Shown here piece after piece: positions 32,402-43,976 of a DNA stretch of 64,000 nucleotides (positions are counted from its first letter, which is position 1; every line of letters begins with the position of its first letter). The notes beneath the pieces were generated by a model that was not told the origin of the DNA, did no database searches, and saw only the letters and a program-made list of their open reading frames with translations. The position numbers and the translations under genes are program-made. The DNA comes from Ilyonectria destructans (Eukaryota > Ascomycota > Sordariomycetes > Hypocreales > Nectriaceae): the NCBI GenBank assembly GCA_020740775.1, contig JAHEWK010000001.1:372001-436000 (forward strand), read 5' to 3'.

Positions 32402-33992
32402 TTCAGTTCATGATGAGTTTCTGTGTGCGTACTAGCAGAGAAGGTGATGTACCATTGGCTTTGAACAGAAACTGAGCAGAACTGAACCGCATTCTAATCG
32501 GTTGTGCCCGCTATTTAATTGCTTTCAGGCTGGGGTGCACAGAAATATCATCAATCGGATATACGGGCCATAGTCTCTTGACCTGTCACTAGCCAGTCTA
32601 CGCAGCCTATCCTCGAAATTATGGATCCCCTGTCGGCAAAGAATTCGCTGTCGAGTATTGTTGAGGGCTTGGCGTCATGGTTGATCAATCGCCATTGGAT
32701 TGATGTGCATGGGTTCATTGCTCGTGACCTGCAGGAGGCCATTGAAACTGCATCGTGTATCTTGATGATGTTGGTACGTGGCCATGCTGGCTATCTCGTG
32801 AGGTAAATTGCCTTTGAGCTTATCCAATGGACTAGAGCCACGTATACCACGAGTTGTATCAAGATGTTGAGGGGTTCCCGTTTGTAAATGAAGTGGTTGT
32901 GGACGGCCTCCCGCATAGCCTATTATTCCATACAGACACCATGACGTGGCAGTATGGTCAGACGGCCTTTTCAATTTCACCGAGCGAGATGGTGCGTGAG
33001 ATACGACGCTAGGATGACAGGCATATCACAATGCCAAAAGTGTCACATATCTATCATCAGATCATGTAGATGGGAACTAGCCCAACACATTCCCACTGGG
33101 GAGAACGACGAGGATTTCATCGTCAGATTAAGAATAGAGCTGTGGATTCATAGGGCGCCCAGGTCATGTGTTGTTTTTCAAATAGCACTGTAGAATAGAT
33201 GATCAACCTATGGATAATCGATCAATGTAAAAAAAAGAGCCGCGAGGCTGAGTGCTCGCGTGCATTGTTGAGAAGCACATGTCTCAACCGTGGAAGATTT
33301 GCTCCTAATACTCAACATTTTGCATTGCAAGGCACCTATAGAGTCAGAAATCCCGCAAATATGCACTAGAATATATATGCCTCATCATGCGGTGCTTCCT
33401 TTCGGGCGTACAATGCATGCTCATTGACAATTATTGGCGCCACGCCGGGGACGTAGTTGGCCTCCCGCAGTAGGACAACGCACTTCAGCACAACCTTTTA
33501 ATTCACGCTACACAAATGACAAGGATGCGATCAAAAGGGAAAGGATTGACGAATAGTACGATACTGGTGAGTCACTGTGGAATAAGATACTATCATCGAG
33601 GGCAAAAATTACTAGAGATATTTGACAAAGATGATAAGGACATACCAGTGGCGCTAGATAGTTCGCGGAATCCTCAATACATCCATAAAGATACCATGGC
33701 GAAAAGGCACATTACTCGATTGCTTCCAACTGCTCTAATGCGCACCCGTTTTGGGACAGCTCTGGTTTCGTCATCGGTCTCTTGCGACATAAATACAGCA
33801 GAGAAACCGGGGGGTGAACCTTGGGCTCCATTCGCCTTTTGGACATTGCACCCGAACCTTTCCAGGTTACTTGTACAACTAACTCGAACCACCTCTTGGC
33901 TCACTTTTGGTTTGCTTTCTCTTTCATTTTCCTTGCGTTGTGCATCCTCCTCGTTGGAAGTGATTGGGTGCTTTCTCTTCGGCTGCGCAATA
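32402..33992. promoter_or_regulatory. Region between divergent fusion gene and GTP cyclohydrolase gene
   Basis: About 1.6 kb separates the start codons of two divergent genes and should hold both promoters. Open frames at 32.6-33.2 kb show no domain. The plus frame running in from 33516 toward the cyclohydrolase has no conserved content before the Met at 33993. Confidence 0.35.
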
Positions 33993-35004
33993 ATGCCCAA
34001 GTCCAAAGACGGCGTCAGTAAGATGGCGTACGACAATACTAGCGTCTCTTCCCCGACTAGCGATGATTCATCGTGGAAAAAGCGCAAGAGTTGTGCGAGC
34101 TCTCTGGGTAAGGCCGCCGAAGATCTCAGCTACGAAACGCGCATCAAGAAGGTTGGGACACCTGGGAATGGCGTCGTGACGAGGTCGCCTGGCCCGGTAA
34201 TTGACGTTGATGGCATCGGTCGACCTGGTAAGTATCTGTTGTCTCTCTCTCGCACGGCAAACCTTTGCGGCTTGGGGCAGGTTTCTTGCAGATCTCCTAC
34301 CTAACACCCAACCGCGCAGCCGCCGAAACTAGAGACCGCCGAGAAGAGAATGAAGAACAGGACAACGCGCGCCTGGAGAAGATGCGAGGCGCTATACGAA
34401 CTCTGCTAGAGTGTGTCGGCGAGGATGCCGATCGTGAGGGACTGCTGGACACACCTTCAAGATATGCCAAGGCGCTGCTGTTCCTGACCAAGGGCTACCA
34501 GGTCAATGTGGAGGACACAGTTAACAACGCACTCTTCAGCGAGGGCCACAGCGAGATGGTCATTGTCAAAGATATTGACATTTTCAGTCTTTGCGAGCAT
34601 CACCTTGTACCCTTCACTGGAAAGGCAAGTCTTTCCTCCTCTTCACATGCCTAGTTTGTGCTAGACCTGGGGAATGCAGGCTAACTTTCTGCTTCGAGAT
34701 GCACATTGGATATATCCCATACAACACCGTCATTGGCCTCTCTAAACTCCCTCGTATCGCCGAGATGTTCTCCCGTCGTCTGCAAATTCAAGAGCGTCTC
34801 ACTAAGGAGGTTGCCCAAGCTATTATGGATATACTGAAGCCTCAGGGCGTTGCTGTCGTCATGGAGGCCAGCCATCTGTGCATGGTAATGCGCGGCGTTG
34901 AAAAGGCTAATGCGACGACCATAACAAGTTGTGTGCTGGGATGCTTCGAGCGCGAGAGCACGATGCGAAATGAGTTTCTGAATCTTGTGGGTGCGAACCG
35001 ATAG
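33993..35004 (+). CDS. GTP cyclohydrolase I (diverged paralog)
   Basis: Exons 33993-34227, 34320-34624 and 34699-35004 join to 281 residues. The enzyme converts GTP to 7,8-dihydroneopterin triphosphate, the first step of folate and pterin synthesis. The zinc ligands are kept: Cys and His in [10 protein letters not shown] and Cys in [35 protein letters not shown] and [14 protein letters not shown] are typical. The second intron, 34625-34698, has a GC donor (AAG|GCAAGT) and is the only GC-AG intron I saw here. Differences from the usual family include [10 protein letters not shown], where a basic pair commonly stands, and a Cys-rich C-terminal [13 protein letters not shown]. The start at 33993 matches the N-terminal region of fungal homologs; the open frame further upstream is not conserved. 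Probably a second copy serving a special pathway, since it sits beside the fusion gene. Confidence 0.88.
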
Positions 35005-35036
35005 AAGGGAGACATGTTAGTGCACGTAATACAAGT

Positions 35037-35720
35037 ATGATCTTAAGATGCAAGCCTGGACTGATGTCTATGTTGACTTCCTGGCTGGAGGTCGACTTGT
35101 CTCGCTATACGTCCTATCGTCTTGCTTGTATCTACTGGCTTTTGCAGCCGGGCAATGAATATTGGGTCCTGTCGGGAACGTGCATTTGTGTGCGCCCGTT
35201 CAACGAATGGACGTTGAATCGGCAGTATGATCCCACCGACGGGGAACCAGACATGTACCACGAGGCTGCGATCGCATACGCCCGCGAGGCATTGGGTCTG
35301 GAGGATGAGTCATTGCCCATTAGAGTCAAGAATGTGAGCAAGTGGGAGGTCAATCACGTCGTCGCAACTGAGTATCGCTGCGGGCATATCTTCCTTGCTG
35401 GCGACGCAGCTCATCGCCACCCGCCTTCTAGCAGGCTCGGGACCCCATTCCCGCCTCAATAGCGCGATCCGGTTCTCTATTATGAGCCTACGACACACCC
35501 AGGCGCTTAATTACCACACGCGTGGGTTCAGCATCAACAGCGCCGCGTCTCGACATTAGATATTCTGGAACTCGGACGCTTCGGACTCATCGTAGGCATC
35601 GGTGGCAGGCCGTGGGAGTCTGCAGCCACGAAGTTGAGCCACGAGCTAGGGTTTGAAGTGCCCGTCTACGTCGTTGGCTACCGGCAGTGGACGCGACGAG
35701 GTCAACTCTGGGCATGCTGG
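35037..35720 (+). pseudogene. Decayed FAD monooxygenase, phenol-hydroxylase-like
   Basis: The C-terminal half of a PHBH/phenol-2-monooxygenase-type flavoprotein is readable in one frame. Family motifs are IYWLLQPGNEYWVLSGT, QYDPTDGEPD, WEVNHVVATEYRCGHIFLAGDAAHRHPP, then after a stop at 35460 RDPVLYYEPTTHPGA, another stop, and RVSTLDILELGRFGLIVGIGG. The roughly 100 residues that normally separate AHRHPP..GLGT from the YYEP motif are missing, and the N-terminal FAD domain is absent. It is therefore truncated, internally deleted and stop-interrupted. It lies 32 bp after the cyclohydrolase gene and may be the remains of a third enzyme of that locus. Confidence 0.75.
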
Positions 35721-36093
35721 TGATGGAATCAAGAAGAAAAGACACTGGGAAGCAAGTTTCAGCGTAGTTCGCCTATAGTAACCTGATTTTAGTCTTATTG
35801 CAATTTTCGATACTCAACCCAGAGATTTGTGGAGATACGCTCTTGGCACCACATTTACGCCGAGGACGCTAGAACAATCATACATCGAACGATCCAATTT
35901 GACTCTGTCCAAGTGAGTCTTTAAATAGCCTGGGTTGGACTACTTAAGCCATTGGCAAGGCTAGGAAACAATATTCCGTAGGCATTTTAGGTAAAACGCT
36001 TCTGTAATCCGACGGTGCTTTAATTCTTCGGAGCTTTCGAATTGAGTATTACTCTCAAGTACCCATTTCATTGTCCTAATGCACTTTCCGTCT
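35721..36093. other. Short intergenic region
   Basis: About 370 bp between the pseudogene and the 3' end of the GT31-like gene. Nothing recognised. Confidence 0.5.
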
Positions 36094-37547
36094 CTAACAT
36101 ACCCAACGGTCTAGCCGTTCCGGTACCCAGCCGCTGGTGTGCTTCAATGAAGTCTTTCTTTGCCACATGGCGGGAGCATAGCCTTGGCCCATGACCAACC
36201 CATCATCTAGTTTGCACAAGTCCTCAACAAATGTCCACTGCATACATTCGTCCCATCCCTTGCAAGCGGCCTCGCACGCTTCGGCGGACTCCCAGGACTT
36301 TTTCCAGAGCTCCAAGTCGAAGTTACCACTAGGAGATGGCCCATCCTCCTTAAACGAGTTCATCTCATATTTAGCAGCTGTGTTGTCCCACCACTCAACA
36401 GGCTTCTGGATACTTGGGAGAATCATGTTATTGAAGAAATCTCTGTAGAGAAGAGTCTCCTGAAGTCGAGATTAGTATATGTTGCCAACAATAGGGAAAC
36501 TTATCTCACATTCAAGTCCCAGTTCTTCTCAAATTCGTAGAATTGGGCAACATCCCGGTTATGGACTTTGTGCCATGACATCAAGGGTCGACACCAGTTG
36601 GACGCATCGAACCGGAAAGTCCAGTGATTGAGCGGGTTGAATCCCCAGGTGAACATTTTGTCGCCACCATTCTCACCGAACTCAATGCCATTTTGTTTCA
36701 AAACGTGAGCAAGAACTTGGTCTCCACAGCAATGCGATACTGCATAATCGTGGTACTCGTTGACGATATTGGGATTGCGACCAAATGATTTCTCCCATGC
36801 ACCACGGGATAGAGCAAAGCCAGCGCCACCATGAGCAAAAACAGCATCCGATTTAGCAGCATAGCTACCCAGGTAATGAGGCTGACGCCAGTCGAAGGAA
36901 GAGAGATGCTTCAAGACACTGGGCAGGAAAAGATAGGTGTCGTCCTCCATGTAAATATACCACTTTGCATCCGGCCAATTGAGACCTGCATGCTGGAAGA
37001 TGGGCAGAAACTTGTATTTGTCAAGAATCCAGCCGCCCGGCGGGCCATCCTCATCTCCTTCAACGCCGGCGGCCTCAAAGTACTTGTTGTTCTCAATATA
37101 TTTGGGGATCTGCCGATATGTCTCAAAGTCTGGCGCAGATTTTGCCTCATCCGTCAAATTGGCGAGGACATCAATGATGGAAAAGCTTCCAAGAATGTCC
37201 GAAGAATCGGAATAGATGACTGTGTTTTTCTGAGCAATTCTTTCGCTGGCTAGAGAGGTGGGAATATGGGAGAGCATGCGCTTCCACATGGTTGTGCTGC
37301 CTGTCTTGACGATGAGGAGGACATCGTCGGTAGATATCGCGCCGCCACGGTCTGGTAGTGTCACTGCTGGTTGTGAGGTTTCCGCACTATGAGATGGAGC
37401 GGTTTTATTGGACTTGTGTCCTGCGAACTTGGCAAGCTGGGCCGTAGGGGCTTCCAAAGAAGGATTGACGAGTAGGAAGAACAATACAACGCAGATAGTA
37501 ATGATGGCTATCGGAATGAACCGATTATTTTTGTATGTGACAACCAT
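36094..37547 (-). CDS. GT31-like glycosyltransferase, type II membrane protein
   Basis: Exons 37547-36510 and 36459-36094, separated by a 50-nt GT-AG intron, encode 467 residues. After a short cytosolic N-terminus comes one transmembrane segment (FIPIAIITICVVLFFLLV), then a Ser/Thr-rich stem, as in Golgi type II glycosyltransferases. The catalytic region has LLIVKTGSTTMWKRM, KWYIYMEDDTYLF with a DxD-type acidic motif, and GGAGFALSRGAWE; this resembles fungal galactosyltransferase-family (GT31) proteins. A C-terminal Cys-rich stretch (CEAACKGWDECMQW) looks PAN/Apple-like. An in-frame Met at 37625 is an alternative start; I chose 37547 because it leaves a compact N-terminus before the membrane segment. 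Divergent from a GT2 synthase gene, suggesting joint work on a surface glycan. Confidence 0.8.
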
Positions 37548-38254
37548 GATTTCCTCAAGGAGGCTCGATTTTCCAGAGCAGTCCAGTTCAATCAGGAAAC
37601 AGGTTGGAATATGAAGACCCTGCATCCACAGCGACTAAGACATGACCAGTTCGAAGCATTGACCCCCAGTCGGCGTAGTGTCATTCGAATTATAGTTTGA
37701 AGCGCCCCCTCTTAGTGCTGAAAACGTGTCGTAATTAGTTAATTATGGATCCATGAGCACAGGCTAAGAAAATGAATGATTCATATCCAACCCTTGCTTA
37801 ATCAGGGGGCTGACAGGTGGATATAGTGGATAGTATTCTTCATAAAACTCAAAGAGCTCAGGGGTCGAATGGAATGTCGAATAGAATGATCTTCAGTGAA
37901 ACTTTGCGCGTGCCGTGGCGTTATCCACTTCCCTGTGCCACCTTGCTGCCAAGGGTCCCGTTATCGTGGTCAAACCACTTCGTCACACTTGGCGGGATTT
38001 CTCAATCGACTAGGGACGACGGAAGAGGAGTTTTGAATCCTGTCGGGGAATCCCGAGACGACGCTTTTAACTTTCGTATAGAAAAGTGGGTGGTTCCACA
38101 TAATGTCACTGCATTGCACGTCGTTGTACGAAGTGCCTTGGCGGGTAAAATGCCGATCCAAGAAGCCGCTGTGCTACTGTAGTCGTGAGACCCCGAAACC
38201 GAAGAGTGGAGAGGACATTGGTTACGTGGACTAAAAGGGGACCCAGAATATATG
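37548..38254. promoter_or_regulatory. Region between divergent glycosyltransferase genes
   Basis: Together with the tandem repeat to its right this makes up the roughly 880-bp space between the GT31-like and GT2 start codons. No gene recognised. Confidence 0.4.
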
Positions 38255-38373
38255 CTGAAGCCACCGACAGTTCTGTGTAGTTTCGCTTCCCATTCCCTCA
38301 TTTACAACTTGTTCTGAAGCCAACTGTCAGTTCTGTGCAACTTCTCTTCTCATTCATTCATTTGCAACTTGTT
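38255..38373 (+). repeat. Tandem 59/60-bp duplication in GT2 promoter
   Basis: Two head-to-tail copies (38255-38313 and 38314-38373) both begin CTGAAGCCA and end CAACTTGTT. They are imperfect, differing at several bases. They end 50 bp before the GT2 start codon and so lie in its promoter or 5' UTR. Confidence 0.8.
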
Positions 38374-38423
38374 CTAGGCCCACCTACCACTCCGCACAGT
38401 CTCTACCCTTTACCGTCACCAGG

Positions 38424-40324
38424 ATGGGTGCATTGCGCTCAGAGGGAGTAGTCCCAACAGTTGTAACTGGGTGGGACGTATCCCTACTGCGGAAGATTTT
38501 CAACGTCATAGTTGGCCTCATTTCGGTACCGGCATTCTGGGTACTGACGGTACGATGCGCGTGGCCTATTACGCTTGACATGATTGTTGTCATAGCACTC
38601 ACCGAGTTGAATCGCTTCTTCAACGAGGGCCGACGAATCGCCTTATACGAACAAGGTGTGTCGCCCAACAACGATGCGGAATCTAAGAATTTGGACTTGG
38701 AACTCGAGCCACCGAAGTCAAGGTTGGATTGTATGGCTGCTGTCGTTGGCTGGCGAGAGGATCCGGCACTCTTCACTCGAGCACTAGAGAGCTATAAATC
38801 CGCCATAGGTTGCGATTTTTTGTTGGTCGGCATAGACGGCGATGAAGCTGATGATCAGGATATGGTCGATGTTTTCAACTCGGTAAGTTCTTTCGCTCTG
38901 AGTTACTCTTGTTCCGATTGAATGAGACTCCGCCTCTAACCAAAAATAGGTTTACCCTGCCAATTCAAAAGTTGTCCACATCGCCGAGCCCTTGGGTGAA
39001 ATTGCCGAACAAGTGGTGTTGCAAGAGATTTCAAAGTGTCAACAAGCTGGCCGCGAAGTGGACCAAGAAAAATGCCACGAAATTGCCCTGCGCCATTGCA
39101 TCGACCTAGCGGTGAAGGTTTTGGAGCAGGAAGACATCACCTTTTCGGGTAAACGTCAAATCAAGCAGCTGTGTCTCCGGCAAAGACATCTGCATAAGAA
39201 GGGCATCATGTTCACCACCTTTATCTTTTCCATCGTCATCGCCGACATTCTCGGGGTCGAGTTCTTGTGGTCGTCTGATTCCGATACTTTGGTCCTCCCA
39301 CAATCGATCGAGCAGAGCGTCAACTGCGTTGCTGCTGATCCCAAGATTGGCGGCGCCAGCACTGGTCTCATCATTCATAACCAAGAGGAAACTGCCATAA
39401 CCAGGCTCTCTGCGACTGTCTATTGGAGCGAGCTATACCTGACAAGATCATCAACTGCCGTCACCGCGACGAGTGATTGCCAAAGCGGGCCCAGCACCCT
39501 TTTTAGAGTATCGGCTTTGCCATGCATCCTTGTTCCGTGGTATGGGCAGTCAATCCTTGGGAAGAGAATGGTATGTGTACATTCAAGCGTTGTCGGGATC
39601 TACCAAACTAACCTGACCTACGTAGATCATCAACGAAGACCGCCATCTCACAACCAACCTTCTTGCTCGAGGGTGGGGAGTGGTTTTCAGCTCCGATGTC
39701 CTGACAGCTACGGATACGCCAACAACCTTGAGTAGATGGCTGAAGCAGCAAGTCCGTTGGGGCCGAGCAACTCATGTCGAAGCCATTTTCCACCCGCAGG
39801 TTTACGTCAAGCACAACCCTCTTCTTTTCTTCAGCATGGCGAAACGAGAAGTTTGGCCTCTGATCATTGCCACGGCCGTTGTCTGCTACATCTTTACAGA
39901 CAAGCAACTCATTCACTTCTCCTTCGGTGACATGGTTTTGCGCAACTTTGTTGGCGTGGGTTACAACATGCTTCGCAACCCTCAACGACTGTCTCTGGCA
40001 TCCTATTGCTGGGTTATTCCCGGAATGTTCTTCTATCACTTTCCTCTGCCCGCAGTTCATTTCTGGAGTTTGGTTACACTGACTGCTGACGGCTGGGGAA
40101 CGAGCATGCGTTCGAGCGGCGAGCGAGCACGTAGAGAGGGTGTCCGCCAAGCTTGGTGGGAGACAGGTTTCTTTACTGTATGGATGGCTCTCGCTGGGGC
40201 AGCGTTTTCAAAGTGGGTGGCGATAAATTTGAGCATCCAGGAGGAGTATATGACAGTCGCAATATGCTCTGGTGCATTATTAGCATCCTTTACAACCTGG
40301 AAAGCGACAATTAGTGGGGCCTAA
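38424..40324 (+). CDS. GT2 polysaccharide synthase, Cps1/hyaluronan-synthase-like
   Basis: Exons 38424-38882, 38950-39570 and 39626-40324 give 592 residues. The protein starts with hydrophobic segments, then a processive family-2 glycosyltransferase domain: AAVVGWREDP, FLLVGIDGDEADD, SSDSDT (the DxD metal site), NEDRHLT (catalytic acid region, joined by the second splice) and QQVRW (the QxxRW product-binding motif). Several C-terminal membrane helices follow. Relatives are fungal type 2 glycosyltransferases such as Cps1-like proteins, needed in some species for hyphal growth or surface polysaccharide. It should act at the plasma membrane, using a UDP-sugar and extruding a polymer; the sugar is unknown. 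All core motifs are intact. Confidence 0.88.
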
Positions 40325-41220
40325 TTACAGTAGGAGAAGCTGACATCTTCCAGCGTCTTTGTTGCAGCTTACAATTTTAATTATTAATCTCTCTACTATT
40401 GAATTGGGGCTGTATTCATTTGACTTGGCACCTCCATCTGCTGTAATTACCCTTCCGACTGAACCCCTCTTATTGTAAGCCATATTGGACCCTGCATATA
40501 GAACCCTCCTTTCCCCTTGCACACACATTAGCTGATCTGGGGAACTGACGAGTATTACCAGTAGTTGGCTGTTCCGACTCAGCTATCCCTGTGCATTAAT
40601 TTCGATATAAAACAGCTAAAAAAAACTCAAATGCACGGGTAATTTCACACTTGCCCCACTGCAGTGGTTAACAATGGGCTACGTGTAATTGAAGTTTGAG
40701 ATCTCTTTTACGACTGGGGCAGTGCTTGTTAGGATTCTCAAATCCTGGCAGCTCATTACGAGAATGGTAAAGCCCCAAGGCTAGACACTTGCTGGTTCGA
40801 ATTTGAGTTTCTTAGTGTTGGGGTCGTGCTCAACATGTCTCATGAATCTCATGGGTGGAATTATGCGACAATTATAACAGTTATTTCAGTCCTGCAGGGG
40901 TTATTCCCCGACAATGGTGCTACGTATAATGAGAAGAAAGCATTTGATTAGTGGAATAATACGAAATTGTTCAACATGCCACTTGTTCCAGAAGTACGTA
41001 AATGAGCTGAATCAATCTAGCACCAACTCAGCCAAGCCTGTAGCGCTACGATCGAGCTACTTTAGGGCGCGAGATCTTCAATTTTCTGCCCGCCATGGCC
41101 TACCAGAATGAATGGCGCCCAAAAGAAAGGATGAGAATAATCTAACTACTCACCGCCACCTTCGTCGGCAATGACATCATACAGACTGTTCAATATCTTG
41201 TTCATGGGCTGGATCTAGCG
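40325..41220. other. Intergenic region
   Basis: About 0.9 kb with no supported gene. A tRNA-B-box-like GGTTCGAATTT at about 40795 is discussed among the rejected items. Confidence 0.5.
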
Positions 41221-43976
41221 CTATACATGCAGCTCTGAAGTCTCCCAAACTGCCAAGGCGGCAGGGGCATCCGTGTGGTACGGTCTCATCTGTGCCCTGC
41301 GTAAAGAGGTAGCGAGAGAAGTCGCACTGGCTGCGGTTTGAGTACTCGTAGTAGCAGGAGCCACGACTGCAGTGAGCTCGCGGAAGAGGAACGACATGAG
41401 CATGGCTGATGCCTTGTCTGAGACCCCCCCCCCCCACACCAGACAGAGGACCGAGTGTGCAAAGCCCACCACGTTGTTTCCCAGGGAGCCCTCGCGAAGG
41501 CCGCACCCTCAGTGACTCGCGCAGCTGGATATCGGACTCCGAGGCCGAAGCGCCGCTGTGTAAGCCATGAGTGCCAATAACGACCATGTCTGACGTCTCG
41601 TACCCCTGTCTAAACGTCTCGGCGCTGACCTTGTGCCGCCTCCGGCCCGCAGCCGAGCCGAAATGCAATCTCGATGGCCGCGGCGCCCGAGATGTTGGGC
41701 GGAACGCCCGGGTTGTTCTTGACCAGGTCGTTCTTGGCCGGGGCTTTGTAGATGACGGCCGCGCGTATTGCCGCGTGATCCTTTGTCCTTTCGTGTGCCA
41801 TTTGCACCAAATGCCGGAGGACCGAGAGGCTCGGCACTACGGACACGTCTTTCTGGAGGAAAAGAGGCTCGCCGTTGAGGAGCAGTGCTGAGAAGGGAAA
41901 TTTGTTCAATGACCGCGATGGGCCGAAGATCAAGTGCGACCTGCCGTCAATGAGCTGACGCGCCGGGCTGATGATTTTGTCCGACAGCTCTTCCAGCAGA
42001 CCTTGGTACTCCGTCTCGGAAGGCAAATTGTAAATATCGGCATTCTTAAAGAGTTTCAGGTATTTCAAGACGTGCCGCTCTATCTGCTGGTCGGTGAAGT
42101 AGCTGGGCCGCGCCAGTTCGACGCCCTTGCAGCTTACATACAGCATCAGGGCGCCATCTCGCGAAGAAATCATATGGATGACGATGGCATCGTCGGGGAT
42201 CGACTCGTACAGGCTTCTCGCATCGGCGGCGGAATGTGGTCGGTGCAGTCGGGCGAGGATCATGGCTCGACTCGGCGACTCAATTTCTTCTCGCAGGTCG
42301 CTGCGTAACTTGGCCAAATAGCCGGCGAGGTCGCCTCTAGGCTCGGGCTACCAGCTGCAACAGTCTCATGGAAGTTGTCGCAAGCCGTGGACATCCGGCC
42401 GCCAAACATTGTAGGAATTGCGCCAGGTAGCCACTGCTGAATCTCGTCATTCCTCCCCAGGTAGTGCAAGACGGTGGCCCTGGTGTACAGCTCGCTCGAC
42501 TTGACCAACCCTGACCGGTCGAGACTCTGCAAGACTCCCTCTAGGTACTCCTGACCCTTCTGCCAGTCGTTGTGCACAACTAAGACTTTCTTCCGGTCGG
42601 CTATGGCCCTTTTAAACTGTCGACGAATGCCTGAAATGTCGGTCATGGAGCTTCCGACAAACTGCTTGAGCAAACTGGGCATGCTCAGTGGCTCGTTTGA
42701 CTCATCAGCTTCAGGCTGTGCAGGCTGCGCTTCCGCAGATTCGGCAACGTTGGTGCCGGTTGTGGAGCCAATTCCGGTGCCTAGGATAGCTCCAGTGACG
42801 CTGGTATTGTTCAGGTTCATTAAATTGTCTATCGCGCTGTTGAACAGGCCAGTGACCATAGAGCCATCCTCTTCGGGGGGCCGTATGCGCCGTTGAGCTG
42901 CCCACCCATTGGCCCGGCGGTTAATAACGTAGATTGACGTAGCTGTGCTGTCGAACTCGTCCTTTAGAGTAGGGCGGTCCTCCGCGCCCGGGGTTGTTCA
43001 GATCAAGGGGTCGATCTGATTGTCGATAGCATCCACCAGTACTCTCTACGCAGTGTCAAGATACGACCGCGCCAAGTCCATGACTCCGTGAGAACGGTGG
43101 AACTTGGCTTGCTGGATCGTGGCGTGGAGTTCGAGGATGCGCTCCTCTGCGCCTCGAAAACACGACCTGGCGCACGCGCAGCACAGAAATGCTGCGTCGA
43201 GATTCTGGGGCGCTGTGAACAATCGCCTCCCAACTCCCAGGAAGAGCAGATCGCTAAGCCGGGCGGCACCCATGTTGGCGTTGTTCCATGTTCCTATGTT
43301 TGCGACGTCTGAAACAGTATCATATGACTCTCCTGCAGGATGCTGGAGTGTATTTGGAGAGCAGGAAACAAGAATCTTCAGAATGATCCTATGGGCAGAC
43401 ACAAGTCTCTCCATACCGCCACCCCCCTGGTACAGGTCGAATGCATAGTCGAGCTCAGACTCTGCTAACCCGCGCCAGGTGTCAATCTCCGGTAGAGGTG
43501 TAATCAAATCGGGTCCAGGGAATACGGCATTCAGATACTCTGCTAATGCGACGCAGCCTCGACGAAGGTGGACTGCAGCCGTGCCACGGATTGAACCGGC
43601 TGCACCAAAGAGCTCAAAAGCCCGTTGATAGAACTGTTCTGCCTCGGAATCGGACGTTAATGGATATCCAGTCTCAAGGCTGTCATGCCAATCCGTCAGC
43701 CCGCTCGATATGCCATTCATCAGAGCCATGTTTAGTACGATGGGGCTGGTGAACGGGAGCGACAGGCGGTTATCTCCCAGAATCAGTTGGCAGCTAGCTG
43801 CTCCAACCAAGTCTCCGCCATTCAAGCATTCTTGATACAATCGTTCAAGCTCTTGGATGCCTTGCTCGGTGATGTGGAAACGCATCCAGTCTGAGTTTCG
43901 AAGAGTACTCTGCAAACGTGCTGATCAGGTCTCTTTCCAATCTATCAAACTCGCCTAAGCTCGACCAAACGGCGGC
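41221..43976 (-). pseudogene. TPR-CHAT protein gene with several frame breaks
   Basis: The minus strand carries a large helical-repeat plus CHAT (caspase-like) protein broken into at least five frames. From the 5' side: an N-terminal GEFDRLERDLISTF piece (43976-43890), a TPR-like piece (43885-43046), a piece with ELYTRATVLHYLGRN (42905-42260), a CHAT piece with FGPSRSLNKFPFSALLL (42317-41610), ETSDMVVIGTHGLHSG with the catalytic-type His (around 41580) and NNVVGFAHSVL..SDKASAMLMSFLF (41480-41350). Breaks lie near 43885, 43046, 42320, 41650 and 41490, and the segment expected to hold the catalytic Cys is shortened. Some breaks could be introns, but several fall within conserved stretches with no GT-AG pair. 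A C12 run sits at 41424-41435. Intact relatives are fungal CHAT/TPR proteins, some linked to programmed cell death. Calling it a pseudogene is favoured, not proven. Confidence 0.65.

Noticed and set aside
33516..33992. Long plus-strand N-terminal extension of the GTP cyclohydrolase frame
   Set aside because: Open by chance but not conserved in character; the Met at 33993 fits the homolog start.
40747..40815. tRNA-like stretch ending GGTTCGAATTT
   Set aside because: Weak A-box and no cloverleaf. At most an old SINE-like or tRNA-derived fragment; not reported as a tRNA.
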